Position numbers and translations under genes: made by a program. Source: an uncultured Bacilli bacterium (lineage in GTDB: Bacteria > Bacillota_I > Bacilli_A > RF39 > UBA660). Taken from it: a stretch of 5,920 bases of DNA. The notes beneath the pieces are model-generated. The model did not search any database. It was not told where the DNA came from and saw only the letters and a list, made by a program, of their open reading frames with translations. The stretch lies in NCBI GenBank assembly GCA_934101745.1, contig CAKOSD010000073.1, positions 1 through 5,920 on the forward strand, given 5' to 3'. Within the stretch, counting starts at the first letter, position 1. Every line of letters begins with the position of its first letter. Positions 1 to 5,018 of this stretch are shown here, piece after piece.

Positions 1-572
1 CAATTATTTATAAATTATTTAATCAAAACGATGTTATTATTCCTGCTGATGTTGCTGGTTTAATGTTAAGTGCTATTTTATCGGATACCTTATTACTTAA
101 GAGTCCAACAACTACGGATATGGATGTAGAAGTGGCTCGTAAATTGGCAGCTATTGCTAACCTTGATATTCAAGAGTATGGTATGGCTATGTTAAAAGCA
201 GGTTCTTCCATAGCGGGTATGACAATTTCTGAAATTGTTGAACAGGATTTCAAAACCTTTAAACTAGGTGAAACTTCTATTGGTATTGGGCAAGTAATGA
301 CTTTGGATTTTGAAGAGATTGCCAAAGATATGCCTAAATATGTTGCTCATTTAGATGAGATGTGTGTTAAAAACAATTATAAATTGGCTGTCTTATTTGT
401 AACTGATGCGGTTAAAAATGGTTCGTACTTACTTTACAGTACTGGTTCTGAGGCCGTTGTTGCTGAGGCATATAAAATCAAAGAAGTGGCTGAAGGAACA
501 TATTTACCAGATATGGTTTCTCGCAAGAAACAAATGTATCCTGCTTTAGCAGCCGTTATATCTAATAATTAA
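1..572 (+). CDS. ppaC: Manganese-dependent inorganic pyrophosphatase, C-terminal part (5' end outside window)
   Basis: Family II pyrophosphatase hydrolyses cytosolic PPi to two phosphates and pulls biosynthetic reactions forward. The frame is open from the window edge (first full codon at base 3), so the 189 codons seen are the C-terminal part of a protein usually near 310 residues. Visible family signatures are the end of the DHH domain, PADVAGLMLSAILSDTLLLKSPT, where the Asp of SDT is a metal ligand in the family, and the DHHA2 domain with IGQV and a late VSRKKQ, whose Arg/Lys bind the phosphates. The ATG at base 63 is internal (Met of GLMLSAILSD) and not a start. The N-terminal DHH motif and any CBS insert cannot be judged. 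The gene ends in TAA and a hairpin terminator follows within 10 nt, so it is the last gene of its transcript. Identification is from recognised conserved blocks and is firm. Confidence 0.95.
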   Translation, partial: IIYKLFNQNDVIIPADVAGLMLSAILSDTLLLKSPTTTDMDVEVARKLAAIANLDIQEYGMAMLKAGSSIAGMTISEIVEQDFKTFKLGETSIGIGQVMTLDFEEIAKDMPKYVAHLDEMCVKNNYKLAVLFVTDAVKNGSYLLYSTGSEAVVAEAYKIKEVAEGTYLPDMVSRKKQMYPALAAVISNN

Positions 573-581
573 TTAAGAAAT

Positions 582-615
582 AAAGAAAGTTTTTAGAGTG
601 AGGCTTTCTTTTTTT
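582..615 (+). terminator. Rho-independent terminator of ppaC
   Basis: An 8-bp perfect stem, AAAGAAAG (582-589) with CTTTCTTT (604-611), encloses a 14-nt loop and runs into uninterrupted T to 615. It starts 10 nt after the ppaC stop codon. The stem is A/U-rich and so only moderately stable, but position and T-run fit an intrinsic terminator. Confidence 0.75.
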
Positions 616-662
616 GATGGAAAAATAATTTTAGTTGTTTTCTTATTGATTTATGATTTCTT

Positions 663-678
663 CCCACCCGCCACTCCC
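663..678 (-). other. Candidate G-quadruplex in a GC-rich intergenic patch
   Basis: Read on the minus strand (678 to 663) the sequence is GGG-A-GTGG-C-GGG-T-GGG. These are four G-runs, one interrupted by a single T bulge, separated by one-base loops. Bases 660-686 are about two-thirds G+C in an otherwise very AT-rich segment. The plus strand of the same patch can instead form a small hairpin, CCACTC (671-676) with GAGTTGG (680-686), one base bulged. It lies between two genes that end toward each other, downstream of the ppaC terminator and of the DUF1294 gene. The structure is predicted by eye only; function is unknown. Confidence 0.45.
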
Positions 679-767
679 AGAGTTGGTTATACTTTTTAAA
701 AAGTTTTTCAATTAATATAAATTAGATAGAACTTTATATATCTTAACTATAATTAAATATATAAAAA

Positions 768-1037
768 TTAAAGGGTTTTAAGAGAATTAAAATTATATAA
801 AAGCGTAAAATGTATAATGATAGCAACAACTAACCATAATTTAAAATACCATTTCTTAGTCTTATGATGCCAAATTACCATCCCAAGGCTACCGCCAATA
901 AAGCCACCTAAAATAAATGAAAATAGTAAAGTTTTTTCACTAATCCGCCATTTATGTTTTATTGCTAACCCTTTATCAATTCCTAAGATAATAAAACTTA
1001 AAACATTTATAAAAAGATAATAATATAAAAGATACAT
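768..1037 (-). CDS. DUF1294 family small membrane protein
   Basis: An 89-residue protein with three predicted membrane segments (about residues 2-20, 36-55 and 65-82). The DUF1294 pattern is clear: GIDKGLAIKHKWRISEKTLL, with Asp21-Lys22 and Trp30-Arg31-Ile32; a glycine-rich GGFIGGSLGM in the second segment; and HHKTKKWYF (57-65) before the last helix. The biochemical role of the family is not established; in some bacteria the domain is fused to a cold-shock domain, which is absent here. The start chosen is ATG at 1037, not the in-frame GTG nine bases upstream: AGGTGAT lies 4 nt before the ATG, and the predicted transcription start falls around 1048, which would leave the GTG without a ribosome site. 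The gene stands alone, divergent from the SDR gene and tail-to-tail with ppaC. No clear own terminator is seen after 768. Family call is confident, function unknown. Confidence 0.88.
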   Translation of the reverse strand: MYLLYYYLFINVLSFIILGIDKGLAIKHKWRISEKTLLFSFILGGFIGGSLGMVIWHHKTKKWYFKLWLVVAIIIHFTLLYNFNSLKTL

Positions 1038-1054
1038 CCTAATCACCTATAATA

Positions 1055-1083
1055 ATTATAAATTAAATTTAAAAATATGGTAA
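1055..1083 (-). promoter_or_regulatory. Promoter of the DUF1294 gene
   Basis: On the minus strand, TTACCA (1083-1078; 4 of 6 to TTGACA) is followed after exactly 17 nt by a perfect TATAAT (1060-1055). The implied start of transcription, near 1048, lies immediately before the AGGTGAT ribosome site, giving a leader of about 10 nt. Confidence 0.65.
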
Positions 1084-1099
1084 GATAATAGTATATAAT
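1084..1099 (+). promoter_or_regulatory. Probable -10 region(s) of the SDR gene
   Basis: A perfect TATAAT lies at 1094-1099, and a second -10-like GATAAT at 1084-1089. No good -35 is seen at 16-18 nt (only AT-rich sequence with TTTAAA at 1068-1073, spacing 20 from the first box). Use of 1094-1099 would start RNA near 1106, inside the upstream Shine-Dalgarno sequence; use of 1084-1089 would keep it intact. Confidence 0.4.
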
Positions 1100-1103
1100 T
1101 TAA

Positions 1104-1130
1104 AGAAAGGATAGACTTATGTCTATATAA
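1104..1130 (+). promoter_or_regulatory. SDR leader: strong SD, hairpin and three-codon ORF ahead of the start
   Basis: AGAAAGGA (1104-1111) matches the anti-SD region well, yet the SDR start at 1137 is about 26 nt downstream, too far for direct use. Between them is a 6-bp perfect hairpin, ATAGAC (1111-1116), loop TTAT, GTCTAT (1121-1126). If folded, it leaves 10 nt to the ATG, close to normal spacing. Alternatively the SD serves ATG TCT ATA TAA (1119-1130), a Met-Ser-Ile mini-ORF whose stop is 6 nt before the SDR ATG. Either arrangement would be a translational control element; neither is proven. Confidence 0.45.
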
Positions 1131-1136
1131 TAAAAT

Positions 1137-1895
1137 ATGAAAGCACTTATTACTGGAGCCTCAAGCGGTCTAGGCCGTGATATGGCTAAATATTTATCCC
1201 ACTTAGGCTGGGACTTAATAATTGTTGCCCGTCGGGAAGAAAGATTAAAAGAATTACAAAAAACATTAAAAACTAAGGTTGAAATTATTTCTCTTGATTT
1301 AGGAATAGAAGAAAATTGCTATAAATTATATGAACTAACTAAAGATAAAAATATTGACTTACTAATTAATAATGCTGGTTTTGGTTTGTTTGGATTAACT
1401 ACCGATACCAGTCTTGACCGGGAATTAGAAATGATAAATTTAAATATCAAGGCTGTGCATATATTAACTAAACTATTTCTACAAGACTTTTATCAAAAAG
1501 ATCAAGGACAGATATTAAATGTTGCTTCTTCGGCTGGATTTTTAGCTGGACCCCGCTTAAATACATATTATGCCACCAAAAATTATGTTTTAAAATTTAC
1601 TTTAGCCATTTATGAAGAACTAAGACATCAAAAAAGTCATGTAAAAATTTCTTGCTTATGTCCCGGACCGGTAGCCACTGAATTTAACAAAGTAGCGGGA
1701 GGCAAATTTAATATTGAAGAAAAAAAATCTTACCAAGTAGCCAAATATGCCATTGATAAGACTCTTCAAAATAAACTTATAATAGTACCAGGCCTAAGCG
1801 TTCGCCTCGGTTTATTCTTCAATCGCTTTATTCCCACCAAATTATCTTTAAAAATAGTTTATCATATTCAAGAACGAAAAGTAAAAAAACATTAA
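1137..1895 (+). CDS. Short-chain dehydrogenase/reductase (classical SDR, NADP-type)
   Basis: A 252-residue cytosolic oxidoreductase of the classical SDR family (COG0300, DltE/YqjQ-like). The Rossmann nucleotide motif TGASSGLG is at 6-13, and Ala-Arg-Arg at 31-33 after the second strand favours NADP(H) over NAD(H). NNAG is at 78-81. The catalytic tetrad is complete: Asn103, Ser131 (in NVASSAG), and Tyr144 with Lys148 in YYATK. PGPVATEF (176-183) follows the active site. The C-terminal stretch from about 222 (LGLFFNRFIPTK...) is hydrophobic then basic, as in membrane-associated SDRs of this group. The substrate cannot be deduced. The ATG at 1137 is the only sensible start, because an in-frame TAA lies two codons upstream and the glycine motif begins at residue 6, but no ribosome site is next to it (see the leader feature). 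The gene ends 18 bp from the convergent HAD-type gene. Superfamily certain, substrate unknown. Confidence 0.93.
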   Translation: MKALITGASSGLGRDMAKYLSHLGWDLIIVARREERLKELQKTLKTKVEIISLDLGIEENCYKLYELTKDKNIDLLINNAGFGLFGLTTDTSLDRELEMINLNIKAVHILTKLFLQDFYQKDQGQILNVASSAGFLAGPRLNTYYATKNYVLKFTLAIYEELRHQKSHVKISCLCPGPVATEFNKVAGGKFNIEEKKSYQVAKYAIDKTLQNKLIIVPGLSVRLGLFFNRFIPTKLSLKIVYHIQERKVKKH

Positions 1896-1913
1896 AATTT
1901 TTAATTGGGATAA

Positions 1914-2405
1914 TTATTTACTTCTAACATTAATTCTTTTACGAGTTAATGTTTTATTTTTTCTCTTTTTATGAGCGATTTCGACAGCCTCTTCTACTAG
2001 ATATTCTTGCAATCCATCATCAACCGGACTCTCAATAAAATGTTCCTCAATTTCGGGAATATCACTTAATTCTTCACTATCCAAAATTATATAATTTCTG
2101 ACATTATGTTTGGTAATATAATCCATAATTTCAACTGCCTTATTATAATCAATAAAATCAGTTTTTCCTAAAATTATAAATCCCATCCTTCTTAAAGCCG
2201 TTTCTAATTGTTGAAAATCATCATCAAAACGTAGTGAAGATGTCATTACAATCTTACCATTGGTTGCATTTGTTAATCTCTTCAATAAAAACAAAGCATT
2301 AGTATCAATTCCAAATTGTTTATAAATATCTTTAGAACTACTGTTTTTTCTACTATTATAATTTGTTAAAACCCCTTCAATTTCTAAAAAAATAATTGTT
2401 TCCAT
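1914..2405 (-). CDS. HAD-fold protein of the Swiss Army Knife RNA-repair type, with Glu at both catalytic Asp positions
   Basis: A 163-residue protein matching the small HAD domain known from 'Swiss Army Knife' RNA repair proteins: IFLEIEGVL (5-13), IVMTSSLR (52-59), a Lys at 89 in NKAVEI, YIILDSEE (105-112), and a late DDGLQEYL typical of that subfamily. HAD phosphatases use DxD in motif I, the first Asp as nucleophile. Here motif I reads Glu8-Ile-Glu10, and motif IV has Asp-Ser rather than Asp-Asp. The expected SSSWR is SSLR. The protein may therefore be a non-phosphatase, a binding domain, or an altered enzyme. The last 18 residues are very basic (KKRKNKTLTRKR...), which would suit nucleic-acid binding; this is inference. 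The start ATG has GGTGAT three bases upstream. The gene is single, divergent from tspO. Fold assignment is reasonable; activity is open. Confidence 0.72.
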   Translation of the reverse strand: METIIFLEIEGVLTNYNSRKNSSSKDIYKQFGIDTNALFLLKRLTNATNGKIVMTSSLRFDDDFQQLETALRRMGFIILGKTDFIDYNKAVEIMDYITKHNVRNYIILDSEELSDIPEIEEHFIESPVDDGLQEYLVEEAVEIAHKKRKNKTLTRKRINVRSK

Positions 2406-2421
2406 AAAATCACCAGCGCTT

Positions 2422-2450
2422 ATTATAAATAATATTTTATATTTTGTATA
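2422..2450 (-). promoter_or_regulatory. Promoter of the HAD-type gene, overlapping the tspO promoter region
   Basis: On the minus strand, TATACA (2450-2445; 4 of 6) and a perfect TATAAT (2427-2422) are separated by 17 nt. The only good plus-strand -10 for tspO, TATACT (2449-2454), overlaps this -35, and it has no clear -35 of its own. The two divergent genes thus share a 64-bp control region in which the polymerases could interfere. Confidence 0.5.
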
Positions 2451-2469
2451 TACTAATAATGGTGATAGT

Positions 2470-2979
2470 ATGGAAAATAGTAAAAATAATTCAAAAAATA
2501 TCTTGAATCAGGAAAAAGTAAACTATAAAATGTTAATTTTGTTTATTGGCTTTGCTCTAGCCGCTGGCTTTTTAGGCTCTCTACTTGGAGGCAATATGTC
2601 CTCGTTTAAAACCTTGAAAAAGCCATTTTTTACCCCGCCCTCAATTGCCTTTCCCATTATCTGGACAATGCTTTATATTTTAATGGGAGTATCTTCTTAT
2701 CTCATTTGCTGTAATAAAACGGATAAGAAATTTAAGAAAAGAGCCTGTTTCTTTTATTTAATACAATTATTAGTAAACACCCTTTGGTCATTATTTTTCT
2801 TTCGCTTTGGATGGTACCTTTTTGCCTTTTTCTGGTTATTACTTCTTATTGCTTTAGTTATTGTAATGATAATAAAATTCTACAAACTAAAACCTTTAGC
2901 GGCCTACCTCCAAATACCTTATCTATTATGGTTAATAATTGCGGGCATTTTAAATATTTCAATTGTAATACTTAATTAA
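2470..2979 (+). CDS. tspO: TspO/MBR family membrane protein
   Basis: A 169-residue integral membrane protein with five predicted helices (about 21-41, 60-80, 93-110, 115-136, 146-166), the TspO fold. The family motifs are present in order: KPFFTPPSIAFPIIWTMLY (51-69), matching the PPxxxFxxxWtxLY loop and second helix; NTLWSLFFF (103-111); and PYLLW with a downstream AGILN (150-162). TspO proteins bind porphyrins and related tetrapyrroles and, in bacteria, have been linked to tetrapyrrole degradation and stress responses; the role here is not shown by context, as no haem genes are in the window. The first 20 residues form a polar Asn/Lys-rich extension beyond the usual start. The ATG at 2470 is preceded by GGTGAT at 3-nt spacing and is well supported. 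It is a single gene closed by the hairpin at 3003-3028. Confidence 0.9.
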   Translation: MENSKNNSKNILNQEKVNYKMLILFIGFALAAGFLGSLLGGNMSSFKTLKKPFFTPPSIAFPIIWTMLYILMGVSSYLICCNKTDKKFKKRACFFYLIQLLVNTLWSLFFFRFGWYLFAFFWLLLLIALVIVMIIKFYKLKPLAAYLQIPYLLWLIIAGILNISIVILN

Positions 2980-3002
2980 AAAGTACTTCTTAACAAATTT
3001 AG

Positions 3003-3028
3003 TCTATCAAAAAAGATAGATGTTTTTT
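3003..3028 (+). terminator. Terminator of tspO (plus-strand fold)
   Basis: TCTATC (3003-3008), loop of six A, GATAGA (3015-3020), then TG and six T (3023-3028). It lies 23 nt after the tspO stop. The right arm is also the arm of the opposite-strand terminator, so the two folds exclude each other. Confidence 0.55.
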
Positions 3029-3036
3029 CTATCTTT
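3009..3036 (-). terminator. Terminator of the metallopeptidase operon (minus-strand fold)
   Basis: On the minus strand, AAAGATAGA (3036-3028) pairs with TCTATCTTT (3020-3012) around a 7-nt loop. The right arm continues into a run of six T (3014-3009). It is 13 nt beyond the metallopeptidase stop codon. Confidence 0.7.
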
Positions 3037-3049
3037 AGATTCTTAGGTA

Positions 3050-4357
3050 TTATTTTCTATAATTTGCTTTAACTTCCTCTAAATTCTTTATTTCCCAAGC
3101 TAAATACTCTTTTAAATAAGGATTGTCAGTTTTACTTAAATCATTTTGTAGTTCTTCGGTAGTTTTTCTTCTAACCGCTCCATTATCATTAACATAAATT
3201 ATATTTAAAAGTTTAAACATTTTTGCTTCTAAAATATCTGGATTTTCTTGAATCATTGTATCTAATAATTCATGAGTATATACAATATTCCTATTATTTT
3301 TTAAGAAATTTTCCCCATTTAATTTAACATTTTCATCTTTATTAGCACTCTCGTAAAGTCCAAAGTCTTCAATAAATTTAGGTATTCCTAGTTTAGAATT
3401 AAATATCCCATTTACTTTTCCATATCTTTGGACTGTATCCATGTATAAAGTATTGAGATATCTGGTTTTATCCTTTTCACTAATCAGGTTTCCTAAATTT
3501 TTTGCTAAATTATTCACATAGCGAAAGGCCCAAAAATTAGCCGTATTTTCTTCAAAATTTAAAGTGTAATTATCATTTTTATAAATGTTACCATAGTTAT
3601 ATTCCGAGCATAGCAAGCGACAAGCCTTTTCTATACAGTGTTCCATATTATAGGCTATATTTTTGTCGATTGTTCCGTTTATTAAACATTCTTTTATATA
3701 ACAATGACATAATTCGTGAGTAATAGTAAAAATCAAATTTAAAGGTGATTCATTTTGGTTAAAAACTTCTGAGATATAACTGTCACTTAAGTTAAATGCG
3801 TCTTTGCTGATGCTAGCGCCCAAGGTCTTACTTTTTTTATCATACATTGCTATAAAAACATTGGCATCCTTTATTCCTAATTCTTTGGCTACACTTTTAG
3901 TATAGTTTTTTAATAATATCTTATAACTATCGTAACTTAAATAACCCCTGCCTTCATCTAACAAATAATAAAAATTTTTTGCTGAAAAACAACTCAAGAA
4001 CTTAGGCAAGTCTTTGTCATAGCGGAATAGAATATTTACCAGTTCTTGATCTTTTTTATCGTTAATAAACCTGTCAAAGTAGATTATAAAATCTAATCTG
4101 AAATCTCTAATTACGGCATCTAATTGATACTTTTCTTTAAACTCTTTATATTTGAGACTGTCATAGTCAGAAAAATAAATACGTGCTAATCTCGGTTCTA
4201 GTATTAATTTTTCAGGGTACCTATTTTCCAATTCTTCTAAATAAGAATCAACCTCGTAAAAATTTCGCATATCTTCTATTACATATCTACAAGCCTCGCA
4301 CTTGAATTCAGAATTAATATTATTTAGATATCCACATATAGGACACTTAAAAATCAC
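3050..4357 (-). CDS. Zinc-ribbon/HExxH metallopeptidase, possible anti-repressor of the preceding XRE protein
   Basis: A 435-residue soluble protein. Residues 5-23 form a zinc ribbon (CPIC, 11 residues, CEAC). After a charged, mainly helical region comes a predicted strand block and HELCH at 214-218 (HExxH), then FEENTANFWAFRY at 268-280, whose Glu269/Glu270 is the likely third zinc ligand of a gluzincin. This E..AN..A pattern after HExxH recalls ImmA/IrrE peptidases (COG2856), which cleave XRE-type repressors; the gap of about 50 residues is longer and the protein much larger than theirs, so membership is not certain. A helical C-terminal domain of about 150 residues is unrecognised. The protein is rich in Cys. 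The start is GTG, two bases after the repressor's TAA; only a distant GAGAG precedes it, so translation is probably coupled to the repressor. No signal peptide is seen. Metal-peptidase fold is likely; substrate is inference. Confidence 0.72.
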   Translation of the reverse strand: MIFKCPICGYLNNINSEFKCEACRYVIEDMRNFYEVDSYLEELENRYPEKLILEPRLARIYFSDYDSLKYKEFKEKYQLDAVIRDFRLDFIIYFDRFINDKKDQELVNILFRYDKDLPKFLSCFSAKNFYYLLDEGRGYLSYDSYKILLKNYTKSVAKELGIKDANVFIAMYDKKSKTLGASISKDAFNLSDSYISEVFNQNESPLNLIFTITHELCHCYIKECLINGTIDKNIAYNMEHCIEKACRLLCSEYNYGNIYKNDNYTLNFEENTANFWAFRYVNNLAKNLGNLISEKDKTRYLNTLYMDTVQRYGKVNGIFNSKLGIPKFIEDFGLYESANKDENVKLNGENFLKNNRNIVYTHELLDTMIQENPDILEAKMFKLLNIIYVNDNGAVRRKTTEELQNDLSKTDNPYLKEYLAWEIKNLEEVKANYRK

Positions 4358-4359
4358 GA

Positions 4360-4695
4360 TTAATTTAAATCTCTCTTTCTTATGGCCTCACTATACCATA
4401 AACATTCATCTTTTTCTCTATCTTTTAACATTAAAAAATTATTAATCATTTTATATGTTTTGGGATTCATGCTTTTGATATTATAACCAGTTAACGGTGA
4501 ATCATCTTCGATACGTCCAAGCAAATAATCACAAGAAGTATTTAAATAATCGGCAATCTTTATTAAAGCCTCACAACTAGGTTGGGCTTTCCCTGATTCA
4601 TAAGCACTGATAGTCTCTTGCTTAACATTAATAACTCTAGCCAAATCTACTTGCGTAATCTTTCTTTTAATTCTAATTTTTTTAATATTATTCAT
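4360..4695 (-). CDS. XRE-family transcriptional repressor (cI-like HTH)
   Basis: A 111-residue protein with an N-terminal XRE/cI helix-turn-helix: KITQVDLARVINVKQETISAYESGKAQPSCEALIKIADYLNTSCDYLLGR over residues 12-61, with the recognition helix about 26-35. The helical tail of about 45 residues (GYNIKSMNP... to the end) is too short for a LexA-like self-cleaving domain, so any proteolysis would have to act in trans, as ImmA does on ImmR or IrrE on DdrO. The ATG at 4695 is supported by AGGATGAT just upstream. It is the first gene of an operon with the metallopeptidase. A perfect palindrome over its own -10 box suggests autorepression. The DNA-binding assignment is firm; the regulon is unknown. 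Confidence 0.93.
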   Translation of the reverse strand: MNNIKKIRIKRKITQVDLARVINVKQETISAYESGKAQPSCEALIKIADYLNTSCDYLLGRIEDDSPLTGYNIKSMNPKTYKMINNFLMLKDREKDECLWYSEAIRKRDLN

Positions 4696-4716
4696 AAATC
4701 ATCCTACCATTTCTAT

Positions 4717-4732
4717 CTATATTATAATATAG
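4717..4732. promoter_or_regulatory. Candidate operator of the XRE repressor (16-bp perfect palindrome)
   Basis: CTATATTATAATATAG is a perfect inverted repeat. It fully covers the -10 box (4721-4726) of the repressor promoter, and two further flanking pairs match beyond one mismatch (4714-4715 with 4734-4735). XRE repressors commonly bind such dyads over their own promoter. AT-rich DNA produces chance palindromes, so binding is inferred. Confidence 0.5.
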
Positions 4733-4749
4733 GTAACATTAATTGTAAA
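4721..4749 (-). promoter_or_regulatory. Promoter of the XRE repressor/metallopeptidase operon
   Basis: TTTACA (4749-4744; 5 of 6 to TTGACA), a 17-nt spacer and a perfect TATAAT (4726-4721) make this the best promoter in the window. RNA would start near 4714, about 18 nt before the repressor ATG. Confidence 0.75.
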
Positions 4750-4987
4750 CCAACCTTAAAAATTAATTTTACTATAAAAACTTTAGTTATCTTTCAAAAA
4801 TGTCTTGTTAATTTATAAAATTTAGAGTACTCTATATATCTATAAAACATAATAAGTCTTAATAGTTATTTTCATTATTTATATAGGGTGGCTTTTCGTC
4901 TTTCTTTCTAAATACTTTGCCTTTTTTAAATCACTTAACTCTTTATTAAAATTTAAGTGCAAAAATTTTTCCTAAACCATAAATTTA

Positions 4988-4996
4988 TGATACAAT
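4988..4996 (+). promoter_or_regulatory. Extended -10 promoter of the unknown gene
   Basis: TG (4988-4989), one base, then TACAAT (4991-4996) form an extended -10. The -35 position holds only T-rich sequence, consistent with extended -10 promoters or one needing an activator. RNA would start near 5003, giving a leader of about 16 nt. Confidence 0.5.
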
Positions 4997-5018
4997 AACG
5001 ACTTGAGTGAGTGATATT

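Larger units (their letters stand above)
4696..5018. other. 323-nt intergenic control region between the repressor operon and the unknown gene
   Basis: It holds, from left: the repressor promoter with a 16-bp palindrome (4717-4749); a perfect 12-bp palindrome TAGAGTACTCTA (4823-4834) followed by TCTATATATCTATA; TATATAGGG at 4880-4888; an inverted repeat CACTTAA (4932-4938) / TTAAGTG (4953-4959); and an extended -10 for the plus-strand unit (4988-4996). No tRNA, riboswitch or well-supported gene is seen. A 27-codon minus-strand open frame at 4879-4962 is noted as a finding only. The length is large for this compact window, which fits a regulated divergent promoter. Confidence 0.6.

Noticed and set aside
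691..708. ACTTTTTAAAAAGT palindrome followed by T's
   Set aside because: Only A/T in the core and a short stem once a loop is allowed; ppaC already has a better terminator. Not called.
1038..1046. GTG at 1046 as the DUF1294 start
   Set aside because: It overlaps the AGGTGAT ribosome site of the ATG at 1037 and lies about 2 nt from the predicted transcription start.
1883..1905. Possible minus-strand terminator of the HAD-type gene: ATTAAAA/TTTTAAT stem then seven T, overlapping the SDR 3' end
   Set aside because: The stem has no G-C pair and almost no loop, so it would be very unstable; such matches are frequent in AT-rich sequence.
2784..2975. 63-codon plus-strand open frame inside tspO
   Set aside because: It lies wholly within the well-supported tspO gene in another frame and has no recognisable motif.
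4618..4818. 66-codon plus-strand open frame
   Set aside because: It runs antisense over the start of the XRE gene and its promoter; the composition (Asn, Ile, Phe, Tyr) is that of translated AT-rich DNA and no ribosome site is seen.
4932..4959. Inverted repeat CACTTAA / TTAAGTG with a 14-nt spacer
   Set aside because: Seven A/T-rich pairs, no T-run on either side and no matching second copy; could be chance.
4857..4973. Roughly 39-codon hydrophobic plus-strand open frame (FIIYIGWLFVFLSKYF...)
   Set aside because: No ATG, GTG or TTG start with a ribosome site; Phe/Leu/Lys-rich output is typical of T-rich intergenic sequence.
5007..5018. GTG at 5007 as the start of the unknown protein
   Set aside because: No ribosome site upstream and only a few bases after the predicted transcription start; ATG at 5019 has AGTGAT at the same spacing as neighbouring genes.
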